Origin: Piscibacillus sp052246295
GTDB taxonomy: Bacteria; Bacillota; Bacilli; Bacillales; Alkalibacillaceae
DNA: 64,000 bases
NCBI GenBank assembly: GCA_052246295.1
Contig: JBQQCO010000007.1
Reading direction: 5' to 3' (one strand)
Part shown: positions 44,763-53,645 of the stretch, one piece after another
How positions within the stretch are numbered: the stretch's first letter is position 1
Layout: each line of letters starts with the position of its first letter
The notes under the pieces: generated by a model
The model's database searches: none
What the model saw: only the letters and a program-made list of their open reading frames with translations
Told to the model about the DNA's origin: nothing
Position numbers and translations under genes: made by a program

Positions 44763-46077
44763 GACCAACACCTGCTAAATCTATTAAATTTTGTATTGAA
44801 TTATTAAATGTTGATGATTGATCCATAGATTGATATAAAAAGTCCATAATTTTGGGATAATAATGAACAGCTTCGTCAATATGACTAGATGAGCCTTTTT
44901 GATAAGCACCTATTTGTATAAGTTCTTTATTTTCTTCATAAATTGCTAACCAGTTTCGTAAGCGTTGGCTTGCTTTTAAATGATCTGGATCAGTAATCTT
45001 TTGCATCAAACGACTAACTGACTTTAGAATGTTGACTGCGGGAAACTGACCTTTTTCAGCTAATTGACGATCCAATACAAAGTGTCCATCTAATAGCCCC
45101 CGCACAGCGTCAGCTATAGGCTCGTCCATATCATCTCCATCTACTAATACCGTGTAGAATGCCGTAATACTACCTGTTTGATCTGTTCCTGTTCTCTCAA
45201 CGAGTTGAGGTAACATTGCGAATACACTTGGTGTATAACCTTTTGTTGTTGGTGGCTCTCCACTAGCCAGACCAACTTCCCTTTGGGCCATCGCAACCCT
45301 TGTCAAGGAATCCATCATTAAATTGACATGATAGCCTTCGTTTCTAAAATATTCGCTAATAGCTGTTGCTGTATACGCACCTTTAATACGTTGTAGGGCA
45401 GGCTGATCTGAAGTCGCAACTACGACAATCGATTTCCTTAAGCCCTCTTCACCTAATTCGTGCTCGATAAACTCCCTTACTTCCCTACCACGTTCACCGA
45501 GGAGAGCAAATACGTTAATATCAGCATCACTATTACGAGCCAGCATTCCTAACAAAGTACTCTTACCAACACCACTCCCTGCAAAGATTCCTACACGCTG
45601 TCCCCTACCAACCGTCAAACAACTATCAATCGCTTTAATTCCGGTAGTTAATGGTTCGGATATTGGCGGACGTTCCATAGGATTAGGAGGATCTTGTTCT
45701 GTCGAGAATCTATGTAAATCTTGGATAGGTTGATGGTCAGATAATAATGGTTCACCTAAACCATTTAATACTTGCCCAATTAACTCTTCGCCAACCTTAA
45801 CGGTTAAAGGTTGATGGGTTGTTTCAACTAAACTTCCAGGCCCAATTTGGTTAGTTTTTTCAAAAGGCATTAACAGTACATGTTCATCCTGAAATCCGAC
45901 AACTTCTGCTTTTAACATCTTCTTTGATTTATTTTGGTGGATGATGCACACATCACCTATATTAACTTCAGGGCCTTTAGATTCAATTAATAAACCAACA
46001 TTTCGATAAACCTTACCATATCGTTTTTTAAAATCTTGTTGCTCGAGGGAGTGAATAATCTCGTCGGTTTTTATCAA
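44755..46077 (-). CDS. fliI: Flagellum-specific ATPase FliI
   Basis: Export ATPase related to F1-beta. 440 residues; P-loop GIFAGSGVGKSTLLGMLAR, GERGREVREFIEHELGEEGL, SLTRVAMAQREVGLASGEPP. I choose TTG 46077 (MIKTDEII), 9 bases after AAAGGGG; the TTG at 46086 abuts that site. Follows fliH directly. Confidence 0.95.
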   Translation of the reverse strand: MIKTDEIIHSLEQQDFKKRYGKVYRNVGLLIESKGPEVNIGDVCIIHQNKSKKMLKAEVVGFQDEHVLLMPFEKTNQIGPGSLVETTHQPLTVKVGEELIGQVLNGLGEPLLSDHQPIQDLHRFSTEQDPPNPMERPPISEPLTTGIKAIDSCLTVGRGQRVGIFAGSGVGKSTLLGMLARNSDADINVFALLGERGREVREFIEHELGEEGLRKSIVVVATSDQPALQRIKGAYTATAISEYFRNEGYHVNLMMDSLTRVAMAQREVGLASGEPPTTKGYTPSVFAMLPQLVERTGTDQTGSITAFYTVLVDGDDMDEPIADAVRGLLDGHFVLDRQLAEKGQFPAVNILKSVSRLMQKITDPDHLKASQRLRNWLAIYEENKELIQIGAYQKGSSSHIDEAVHYYPKIMDFLYQSMDQSSTFNNSIQNLIDLAGVGHE

Positions 46078-46078
46078 C

Positions 46079-46828
46079 TTATTCAACCCCTTTATATAAG
46101 TTTATTAATCGATCTTCTAGTTGACTTAATTGTGTATCTAAGCTTGCATCAACAGTACCTACAGGGGATTCCACGATACATGTTTTTTCAGCCAATGACT
46201 GATCAGGAAATATTGTTAGTACCACTTGTTTTGGAAACATCTCCTTAATACTTTCTTTACGATCAAGAATTAACCCATAGTCATTTGGATGAACTTTTAG
46301 AGTTACGTCCGTTTGCTCAATAGTCTCCCTAACAGCTGACTTAACAATGTTCACAAAAGCAGCAGGTTCTTCCATTAATTTTTGGTGTAAAATTATCTCC
46401 GTACATTTAACTGCGATACGAAGTATATCTTGGTCTGCTTCTTCTATTTTTGATTGGTGTTCAACCTTTGCTTGGTTAGTAATCTCTTGAGCCTTATTAA
46501 TGAGAGTTTCATACTCATGTCTTGCATCCTGTAACCCTTTTTCATATCCTTCAGAAAACCCTGCTTCCTTAGCTTCTTCTGCTAATGTTTGACTCTTTTC
46601 CTTTGCTTCATTAAGTATTTGATCAGCTTGTTCTTTCGCTTGATTAATAATTTCATTGGCTTTTTCTTTGGCCATTTCAATCTCACGTAAGGCTTGTTTG
46701 TTAAGCTCTTCTATATCTAATCGAGGTTCTTGTTGGTTTTCTTCAACTCCACCAGGGTGATGTAAGGATTTTAATTGAATGACTTTTTTAGATTGTGTTG
46801 ATTCATTCCATTTATAGATATTAGACAA
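46079..46828 (-). CDS. fliH: Flagellar assembly protein FliH
   Basis: Stator-like regulator of FliI. About 249 residues: charged coiled coil with repeated Ala/Glu/Lys/Gln heptads (ANEIINQAKEQADQILNEAK), then the conserved globular C-terminal domain (LKVHPNDYGLILDRKE). I prefer TTG 46828, 9 bases after GGAGGAG, to the GTG at 46846 which overlaps that site. Overlaps the end of fliG by 8 bases. Confidence 0.9.
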   Translation of the reverse strand: MSNIYKWNESTQSKKVIQLKSLHHPGGVEENQQEPRLDIEELNKQALREIEMAKEKANEIINQAKEQADQILNEAKEKSQTLAEEAKEAGFSEGYEKGLQDARHEYETLINKAQEITNQAKVEHQSKIEEADQDILRIAVKCTEIILHQKLMEEPAAFVNIVKSAVRETIEQTDVTLKVHPNDYGLILDRKESIKEMFPKQVVLTIFPDQSLAEKTCIVESPVGTVDASLDTQLSQLEDRLINLYKGVE

Positions 46829-47834
46829 TAATATCGTCTCCTCCACCTCGAGCGATTACAATTTCGCCCATTTCTTCTAATCTTCTAATGGTGGCCACAA
46901 TTCTAGTTTGTGATTCCTCTACATCCTTCAACCTAACAGGTCCCATAAATTCAATTTCATCTTTTATGTTTTCAGCCATACGACTAGACATATTTTGATA
47001 TAAGACGTCTTGCACTTCCTCACTCGCCACTTTAAGCGCCAAGATCAGGTCTTCATTTTCAACATCGCGAATAATGCGTTGAATAGCACGGTTATCAAGC
47101 GTAACAATATCTTCAAAGACAAACATTCTCTTCTTAATTTCCTCTGCCAATTCTGGATCTCTCATTTCTAAATCATCCAAAATTGTTCTCTCAGTGGATC
47201 GATCAACACCATTTAAAATCTGAACAATAGATTCGACCCCACCCGTCTCAGTATAATCCTGAGTTACTGTAGCAGATAATTTTCTCTCTAAGATAGATTC
47301 AACTTCACTAATCACTTCAGGTGATGCCGAATCCATTACAGCAATCCTTCTAGCAATATCTGATTGCTGTTCTTCCGGTAATAATGATAGAACTTGAGAA
47401 GCTTGGTCAGAATCTAAATAAGATAACACAAGAGCAATCGTTTGAGGGTGTTCATTTTGTATAAAATTATAAATTTGCCCCGGATCTGATTGACGAGCAA
47501 AATCGAAAGGTCTTACTTGTAAAGAAGATGTTAACCTTCCGATAATTTGATTTGCTTGATCTTCACCAAGTGCCTTTTCTAGAACTGTTTTAGCGTAGTT
47601 AATACCACCCTGTGAAATATAGTCTTGTGCTAAGGCCATTTGGTGAAATTGATCAAGAATTTCCTCTTTTTGAGTTCCATCCACTTTTTTTACGGATGAT
47701 ATCTCGAGTGTTAGTTGTTCAATTTCTTCTTCTGATAAATGTTTATAAACTTGAGCAGATACATCAGGGCCTAGCGAGATTAAAAGGATAGCAGCTTTCT
47801 GTTTGCCTGTTAGTTCTCTTCTTTTAGTAGCCAT
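46821..47834 (-). CDS. fliG: Flagellar motor switch protein FliG
   Basis: Torque-generating rotor protein. 337 residues with LTGKQKAAILLISLGPDVSA, the EHPQTIALVLSYLD armadillo motif and the C-terminal charged helix region (MRDPELAEEIKKRMFVFEDI). ATG follows GGAGG at 10 bases. Follows fliF. Confidence 0.97.
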   Translation of the reverse strand: MATKRRELTGKQKAAILLISLGPDVSAQVYKHLSEEEIEQLTLEISSVKKVDGTQKEEILDQFHQMALAQDYISQGGINYAKTVLEKALGEDQANQIIGRLTSSLQVRPFDFARQSDPGQIYNFIQNEHPQTIALVLSYLDSDQASQVLSLLPEEQQSDIARRIAVMDSASPEVISEVESILERKLSATVTQDYTETGGVESIVQILNGVDRSTERTILDDLEMRDPELAEEIKKRMFVFEDIVTLDNRAIQRIIRDVENEDLILALKVASEEVQDVLYQNMSSRMAENIKDEIEFMGPVRLKDVEESQTRIVATIRRLEEMGEIVIARGGGDDIIV

Positions 47835-47848
47835 TCCGTCTTAACCTC

Positions 47849-49447
47849 CTAATCCTCAGAAATCCAAGTTCGAATTAATTTAGAAAACTCTTCTGGTTTT
47901 TCTTTTGCTAATTTTTCTAATTGTTTACGGCGCATATCGGATTCTGTTTCCACTTCTGGTATTGATACCTCTTCTGGAATTTCTTGTTCCATCGTTTCTT
48001 CAGAGTGCACCCATTGTTCTTCTGTTTTTCTATTTCTAGCCAATAAGAAAATTAATAAAATAATAACGATAACTAGTATGGCACCTAAAACATACACCCA
48101 AGTTGGAATTGTTAGTGTTGTATTAGTAGTAGATGATGGTTCATTAGAAAATGGTTGGAAAGCAATATGGATTTTATCAGCTGGGTTAAATATTTCTTCT
48201 TCACTTATAACCTCTGATGAGATGGACGTTTCGATTATTGAAGATAATATTGATTGAACATCTTCTTCAACCGCAAGTAACTCAGCTTCAGATAACGTAA
48301 CAGTGTCCCCATCTTCTTCAACCGTGTTATCAATCGCTACTTGAATTCCAATGTCTCTTACTTGATATGGACTTTCTACAATTTCTCGCCGAACACGATT
48401 AAACTCGTTGTTAATGGTTTCTCGAACGGTCTCGTACTCTGACAACCTATTAGGATCTTCTTCCCCTAAATATTCAGGAATATCTGTATCACCTTCTGGT
48501 AACTGACCCCCGTCAATTCCTGCATATGTTTCAGTGACACGTTCAACACTAACCGGTAGTCCTTCCATTGTTTCTACATCAACTGGTTCAACTAATTCCT
48601 CCACTCGATTCTCAACAGTAAAGTCAACATCCGTTGTGACAGAAACAACGACTTTATCTTGGCCAACCATTGTTCCGAGCATGCGTTGAACTCTTCGTTG
48701 TAAATCTCGTTCTATGTCTTTTTTTATATTCTGCTGTTCTACGTATGTACTGCCATTGCCAATGCTATTTCCTTGATTCAGGTCGTAATATTCGGAATAC
48801 TGATTCATAATTACGATATTTTCTGTTGGCAAATTCTCAACTGCCTTTGATACTAAATGGTATAGACTTTGAATTTCACTCTGTTCAAATTGATGATTAT
48901 AGCTAGTGTTTAATACTATTGAAGCAGTGGATTCATCCTGCTGTTCACCAACAAAAACGGACTCCTTTGGTCTATTAATCAACACTTTAGCATCATCAAT
49001 GCCGTCGATAGTCGTAATTAATTCAGATAACTCCGTTTGAAGAGCATCAAGTTCAATAATTTGCCTTTCCTCACTTGTCATACCCCAAGACACATTATCA
49101 CTAAAAAAAGAGTAGTCGATCTGTCCGCTATTAGGTAAACCTTGAGCAGCCAAATCAACCAACAGCTTGTCCGCTTGTGCCTCTGGAACTAAAATGGTTG
49201 TGCCACCATCCGATAATTCATACTTTACTCCTCTACTATCGAGCTCTTCTGTTAATTGCCCAGACTCTTGTAACGATAAGTCATTATATAAAGGGACCAT
49301 GTTACTAGATGTAAGAAGTGTTGTTGATATAATTAAAATGAGTAAAAGCGCAACACCTCCACCAACAATCCCTATTTTTTGAGATTTGGTTCTGCCACTC
49401 CAAAATTCTACGACTTTGGCTTTATATTTTTGGATTGTTTCATTCAT
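47849..49447 (-). CDS. fliF: Flagellar MS-ring protein FliF
   Basis: 532 residues: N-terminal membrane helix (about 25-46), ring-building motifs with YscJ-like repeats (ELSELITTIDGIDDAKVLIN), an acidic variable region, a second membrane helix (about 440-465), and the C-terminal FliG-binding tail EKPEEFSKLIRTWISED. ATG behind CGGAGG. Follows fliE. Confidence 0.97.
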   Translation of the reverse strand: MNETIQKYKAKVVEFWSGRTKSQKIGIVGGGVALLLILIISTTLLTSSNMVPLYNDLSLQESGQLTEELDSRGVKYELSDGGTTILVPEAQADKLLVDLAAQGLPNSGQIDYSFFSDNVSWGMTSEERQIIELDALQTELSELITTIDGIDDAKVLINRPKESVFVGEQQDESTASIVLNTSYNHQFEQSEIQSLYHLVSKAVENLPTENIVIMNQYSEYYDLNQGNSIGNGSTYVEQQNIKKDIERDLQRRVQRMLGTMVGQDKVVVSVTTDVDFTVENRVEELVEPVDVETMEGLPVSVERVTETYAGIDGGQLPEGDTDIPEYLGEEDPNRLSEYETVRETINNEFNRVRREIVESPYQVRDIGIQVAIDNTVEEDGDTVTLSEAELLAVEEDVQSILSSIIETSISSEVISEEEIFNPADKIHIAFQPFSNEPSSTTNTTLTIPTWVYVLGAILVIVIILLIFLLARNRKTEEQWVHSEETMEQEIPEEVSIPEVETESDMRRKQLEKLAKEKPEEFSKLIRTWISED

Positions 49448-49479
49448 CGTAGTCCTCCGATTCTTACCTTACTGCTTAA

Positions 49480-49788
49480 TTAAATTTGCATTCGCATTAT
49501 TTCTTTATAAGCATCTATTGCTTTACTTTGTAATTGAGTCGCTGTTTGTAATGAGACGCTTGCTTTTTGTGATGCAATCATCACTTCATGTAAGTCCTTA
49601 ACCTCACCAGTAACCAATCCATTCGTTTTTTGATCTGATACAGCTTGTAAATCATTTACTTCATTTATTGCATTTTTTAGTGCTGAAGAAAAACGTGATT
49701 GTGCTTCACTAGGTGTCGGTTGATTACTTTTTATGTTATGTAAATTATTCATATCCGTTTTTAAAAAGGTTGAATTAATAGGTTCCAA
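49480..49788 (-). CDS. fliE: Flagellar hook-basal body protein FliE
   Basis: MS-ring/rod adaptor. 102 residues with FSSALKNAINEVNDLQ, TGEVKDLHEVMIASQKASVS and a C-terminal helix ending YKEIMRMQI. The TTG at 49788 is 10 bases after TAGGAG; an ATG at residue 13 lacks a site. Between flgC and fliF. Confidence 0.94.
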   Translation of the reverse strand: MEPINSTFLKTDMNNLHNIKSNQPTPSEAQSRFSSALKNAINEVNDLQAVSDQKTNGLVTGEVKDLHEVMIASQKASVSLQTATQLQSKAIDAYKEIMRMQI

Positions 49789-49801
49789 GAATACTCAACT
49801 C

Positions 49802-50257
49802 CTATCTTCCAATTTCTAATGCCTTCATTAACATTCCCTTAGATGCGTTTAAAGCAGTCACATTAGCTTCGTATGTCCTAGTTGTACTCATTAAATCTAT
49901 CATTTCTTTTAATGGGTCAACATTAGGCATCGCTACGTAACCATCTTCATTGGCATCAGGATGGCTAGGGTTATAGACTTGTTTGAAAGGTGTCTGATCT
50001 TCAACCACTCTGCTTATTCTAACGCCGTTACCTTCAGAATCTTGGTTACCCATTGCTTTTTTTAATAAAGCATCAAAACGTTGCCCTTTTGGTTCTTGCA
50101 AGGCAACTTTTCTTCGATAGGGCTCCCATTCGCCATTTTCATTTAGTCTTGCTCGTGTTGTGTCAGCATTTGCTAGATTAGATGAGACAACATCCATTTT
50201 GAAACGATTAGAAGTCAAAGCGCTCCCGCTTATATTCATTCCATCAAATATACTCAA
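49802..50257 (-). CDS. flgC: Flagellar basal-body rod protein FlgC
   Basis: Proximal rod protein, 151 residues. N-terminal FKMDVVSSNLANADTTRA and C-terminal DLMSTTRTYEANVTALNASK flank a short middle. Start TTG 50257 lies 9 bases after GGAGG. Follows flgB by 2 bases. Confidence 0.95.
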   Translation of the reverse strand: MSIFDGMNISGSALTSNRFKMDVVSSNLANADTTRARLNENGEWEPYRRKVALQEPKGQRFDALLKKAMGNQDSEGNGVRISRVVEDQTPFKQVYNPSHPDANEDGYVAMPNVDPLKEMIDLMSTTRTYEANVTALNASKGMLMKALEIGR

Positions 50258-50259
50258 CT

Positions 50260-50649
50260 TTAATTACCTCCATTAAGGACACTTTTAATAGAGTTGAACT
50301 TGCCATTAATACGTTCAACAAGGGCCTGGTAATAAATTTGATTCTCAGCTAATTCTGTCATCTCTTTATCAAGGTCCACACTATTGCCATTATGATTATA
50401 AGTTACTCCATTTTTTTGCTTAATCTGAATCTCTAATCCCGTTCGTCCAAAAGGGATATGTTTTTCGTTAGTAAGTTTTGCTTGGAAGTTATGTTGAGCA
50501 TGTTCTAATTGTTTTTTAAATGACACATCCTTAGCTTTGTAATTAGGTGTATCAACATTAGCTAAGTTCTGCGCAATGACCTTATTTTTAACTGAAGAGT
50601 ATCTCAAGCCACTTTCTAAGTTCTGAATGGTATCACTAAATAACTTCAC
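50260..50649 (-). CDS. flgB: Flagellar basal-body rod protein FlgB
   Basis: Proximal rod protein, 129 residues, first gene of the fla/che operon. NKVIAQNLANVDTPNYKAKD is the rod signature. I choose GTG 50649 (MKLFSDTIQNLE), 5 bases after AAAGAGGTG; a longer reading to 50685 would place the ribosome binding site inside the gene. Preceded by a 172-base regulatory gap after the codY terminator. Confidence 0.95.
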   Translation of the reverse strand: MKLFSDTIQNLESGLRYSSVKNKVIAQNLANVDTPNYKAKDVSFKKQLEHAQHNFQAKLTNEKHIPFGRTGLEIQIKQKNGVTYNHNGNSVDLDKEMTELAENQIYYQALVERINGKFNSIKSVLNGGN

Positions 50650-50740
50650 TAAAACACCTCTTTCCATATGTATCCAAGATTCCACAAAATATCTAACGTT
50701 TTTACAATATAGTTACATTTTTATGTTTACATTATTACAT

Positions 50741-50766
50741 AAATCGAGTCTTAATGATACAGTTTA
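50741..50766 (-). promoter_or_regulatory. Candidate SigD-type promoter for the fla/che operon
   Basis: On the minus strand TAAA (50763-50766), 14-base spacer, CTCGATTT (50741-50748), resembling the TAAA-N15-GCCGATAT sigma-28 pattern with 5 of 8 matches in the -10. About 90 bases upstream of flgB. A TCGACA further upstream could be a sigma-A -35 but its -10 is poor. A SigD-dependent promoter here would give the positive loop known in B. subtilis. Confidence 0.35.
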
Positions 50767-50821
50767 ATGTGAATTTTTATGAATTTTGTCGAACACTAAA
50801 CCCCTTGCGCCCCAAGGCATG

Positions 50822-50852
50822 AAAAAAGGGCCAGGTCTTTTGACCCAGCCCT
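50822..50852 (-). terminator. Intrinsic terminator of codY
   Basis: 10-bp stem GGGCTGGGTC / GACCTGGCCC (with G-U pairs) and an AAAA loop, followed on the minus strand by TTTTTT. Separates codY from the fla/che operon. Confidence 0.9.
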
Positions 50853-50875
50853 ATTTTTAACCAATTTTTGGCTTA

Positions 50876-51655
50876 TTATTTTATACTATGTTTTTCTAAT
50901 TCAAGCAAAAACTTATCATTAAGGACTTTAATGTAAGTACCTTTCATTCCTAATGAACGTGATTCAATAACACCAGCACTCTCTAATTTACGAAGAGCGT
51001 TTACAATAACCGATCGAGTGATTCCTACACGGTCAGCTATTTTACTTGCTACTAGAAGGCCTTCCTGGCCATCTAATTCTTCAAATATATGCTCAATCGC
51101 TTCAAGCTCACTGTAAGATAATGAGTTAATTGCCATTTGTACAACCGCTTTACTACGTGCTTCTTCTTCAATCTCTTCAGATTTCTGGTGTAGAATTTCC
51201 ATTCCTACGACAGTTGCTGCATACTCAGCTAATAAAAGGTCATCCTCTTCAAACGAATCCTCTAGGCGACTTAAAATAAGTGTTCCTAAACGCTCACCAC
51301 CACCAATGATTGGTACAAGTGTAGTTAAACCTTTAGCAAACAAATCTTTGTTCTCGACGGGAAATGCTGTATAGCTACTGTCAATATCCAGGTTTGCAGT
51401 CGTTTCATTAATGTTAAATAGTTGCTGAGTATACTCATCAGGAAAACGACGATCTTCTAACATTTGTTTCATTCGCTCATTTTCAATTTCTTGATTGATT
51501 GCGAACCCTAATAATTTACCTTTACGGCTTAACACAAAAACGTTCGCTGAAATAACATCACGCATCGTCGCTGACATGTCATTAAAGTTCACAGCGTTCC
51601 CTTTAGTTTTTTGAAGCATTGCGTTAATCACTCTAGTTTTTTCTAATAAATTCAT
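50876..51655 (-). CDS. codY: Global transcriptional regulator CodY
   Basis: Branched-chain amino acid and GTP-responsive repressor. 259 residues: N-terminal GAF domain (MNLLEKTRVINAMLQKT), long linker helix, and winged helix-turn-helix ASKIADRVGITRSVIVNALR. ATG behind AGGAGG. Last gene of the xerC-hslV-hslU-codY operon, directly upstream of fla/che, which CodY represses in B. subtilis. Confidence 0.98.
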   Translation of the reverse strand: MNLLEKTRVINAMLQKTKGNAVNFNDMSATMRDVISANVFVLSRKGKLLGFAINQEIENERMKQMLEDRRFPDEYTQQLFNINETTANLDIDSSYTAFPVENKDLFAKGLTTLVPIIGGGERLGTLILSRLEDSFEEDDLLLAEYAATVVGMEILHQKSEEIEEEARSKAVVQMAINSLSYSELEAIEHIFEELDGQEGLLVASKIADRVGITRSVIVNALRKLESAGVIESRSLGMKGTYIKVLNDKFLLELEKHSIK

Positions 51656-51675
51656 AATGTTTCCTCCTAAAAATT

Positions 51676-53067
51676 TTATAATATAAACTGAGACAAGTCT
51701 CTATTTTTAACAATTTTAGATAGTTTGTCATCTACATATTTAGCTGTTATTTCTACCTTCTCCATGTTAATATCTGGAGCTTCAAAAGATAAATCCTCAA
51801 GTAGCTTTTCCATAATCGTGTGAAGTCTTCTAGCACCAATATTATCTGTATCTTGGTTAACTTCATATGCAACTTCAGCGATACGTTTTATGGCTTCTTC
51901 TTTGAACTCAAGTTGAATACCTTCAGTTTCTAAAAGCGCAGTATATTGCTTAATAATCGCATTAGAAGGCTCAGTTAAAATATTAATGAAGTCTTCAATC
52001 ATTAATTTGTTTAACTCTACTCTAATTGGAAATCTACCTTGTAATTCGGGTATCAAATCAGAGGGTTTTGCCATATGAAACGCACCTGCTGAGATAAATA
52101 GCATGTGATCGGTTTTAACAGCTCCGTATTTTGTCACCACTGTTGATCCTTCTACGATAGGTAAAATATCGCGCTGTACACCTTCACGAGATACATTAGC
52201 ATGTCCTTCATCTTTGCCGCACACTTTATCAATCTCATCTATAAAGATGATGCCCGATTGTTCAGCTTGTTCGATGGCAACTTGATGAATATCATCCATG
52301 TCAATCATTTTTTCCGCTTCAATTTGAGTTAATACTTCTCTTGCTTCATTAACTGGTAAACGTCTTTTCTTTTTCTTTTTGGGCATGAATTGGTTAAAAG
52401 CATCTTGCATATTCATTCCCATTTGTTCAATACCCGAACCCTGAAGCATATCAAACATTGACGATTGCTGTTCTTCTACTTCTATTGTAACCATTTGATC
52501 TTCAAGTTCACCTAACTCCAACTGTCTTTCAACTTGTTGTCGTTGCTGTTTTATATCTGCCTCTTCATTGTCAGCTTGATGAGATGATTCTTGATCAGGG
52601 TTATTAAACAACATCTCAAATGGGTTCTTCATTTGGTTATTCTTCTTTTTAGATGGTACAAGCAGCTCAACTAAACGCTTGTTAGCCATTTGTCTAGCCT
52701 CATCTTGAATATCGAGCATTTTCTCTTCTTTCACCATTCGAACACTCGTATCTACTAAGTCACGTACCATGGATTCAACGTCTCGTCCTACATAACCTAC
52801 TTCTGTAAATTTAGTCGCTTCCACTTTCACAAATGGCGCACCTACAAGTTTTGCTAAACGACGCGCTAGTTCAGTTTTACCCACACCAGTTGGACCAATC
52901 ATTAAAATGTTTTTCGGGACAATTTCATCACGAATATCCGGTAACATTTGCATTCTACGATATCTATTTCTTAACGCAACTGCTAAAGCTTTCTTCGCAT
53001 CTTGTTGGCCAATCACATATTGATCAAGCTTTTCCACTAATTGACGTGGGGTTGCTTTTGTGCTCAT
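51676..53067 (-). CDS. hslU: ATPase subunit HslU (ClpY) of the HslUV protease
   Basis: AAA+ unfoldase feeding HslV. 463 residues: Walker A GPTGVGKTELARRL (about 58-71), the GYVGRDVE pore motif, a Gln/Glu-rich intermediate domain (about 130-245), Walker B IIFIDEIDKV, sensor GRFPIRVEL, and the C-terminal tail ending SQFIL that docks into HslV. ATG behind GGAGAG. 3 bases after hslV. Confidence 0.97.
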   Translation of the reverse strand: MSTKATPRQLVEKLDQYVIGQQDAKKALAVALRNRYRRMQMLPDIRDEIVPKNILMIGPTGVGKTELARRLAKLVGAPFVKVEATKFTEVGYVGRDVESMVRDLVDTSVRMVKEEKMLDIQDEARQMANKRLVELLVPSKKKNNQMKNPFEMLFNNPDQESSHQADNEEADIKQQRQQVERQLELGELEDQMVTIEVEEQQSSMFDMLQGSGIEQMGMNMQDAFNQFMPKKKKKRRLPVNEAREVLTQIEAEKMIDMDDIHQVAIEQAEQSGIIFIDEIDKVCGKDEGHANVSREGVQRDILPIVEGSTVVTKYGAVKTDHMLFISAGAFHMAKPSDLIPELQGRFPIRVELNKLMIEDFINILTEPSNAIIKQYTALLETEGIQLEFKEEAIKRIAEVAYEVNQDTDNIGARRLHTIMEKLLEDLSFEAPDINMEKVEITAKYVDDKLSKIVKNRDLSQFIL

Positions 53068-53070
53068 TCG

Positions 53071-53628
53071 CTACTCTCCTTTTTCATCTAATGTTTCGAC
53101 TACTATTTGATCGTTTGTAAACACACAAATCTCACTAGCTATTTCTAAAGCAGCTCTAGCAATATCTTCTGCAGACTGGTCTTGGCTATATCGTTTTAAT
53201 GCACGTCCTGCACTTAAGGCGTAATGACCACCAGAACCAATTGCTAAAATTTGATCATCTGGCTCAATGACTTCCCCAGTTCCAGAAACTAATAATATTG
53301 TATCTTCATTCATGACAATTAACATTGCTTCTAACTTACGCAGAACCTTATCGCTTCGCCATTCTTTTGCTAGTTCCACAGCAGCTCGAGTTAGGTTTCC
53401 ATTATACTTCTCTAAATAAGATTCAAATTTCTCAAATAGCGTAAATGCATCTGCTACAGAACCAGCAAAACCTGCTAAAACCTTTCCATTAAAGAGCTTT
53501 CTAACTTTACGCGCTTTGTGCTTCATAACTACTTGGTTTCCAAATGTTACTTGACCATCACCACTCATAGCTGCTTTACCTTTATGTAAACAAGCAAATA
53601 TTGTTGTTGCATGAAATTGTTGTTCCAC
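53071..53628 (-). CDS. hslV: Protease subunit HslV (ClpQ/CodW), atypical N-terminus
   Basis: Proteasome-like peptidase of HslUV. 185 residues with GKAAMSGDGQVTFGNQ, RKLFNGKVLAGFAGSVADAF, LIVMNEDTILLVSGTGEVIE and AIGSGGHYALSAGRAL. Most HslVs expose Thr after Met removal, and B. subtilis CodW uses an N-terminal Ser. Here the protein begins MEQQFHATT, so neither residue would be exposed without further processing. The start is a GTG at 53628 behind AGGAGAG; no other in-frame start codon lies nearer the Thr pair. Between xerC and hslU. Confidence 0.95.
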   Translation of the reverse strand: MEQQFHATTIFACLHKGKAAMSGDGQVTFGNQVVMKHKARKVRKLFNGKVLAGFAGSVADAFTLFEKFESYLEKYNGNLTRAAVELAKEWRSDKVLRKLEAMLIVMNEDTILLVSGTGEVIEPDDQILAIGSGGHYALSAGRALKRYSQDQSAEDIARAALEIASEICVFTNDQIVVETLDEKGE

Positions 53629-53645
53629 GTTATCTCTCTCCTATT

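Noticed and set aside
50764..50821. 18-codon minus-strand ORF (starts MPWGARG) in the codY-flgB gap
   Set aside because: Its ATG directly follows the T tract of the codY terminator, with no ribosome binding site.
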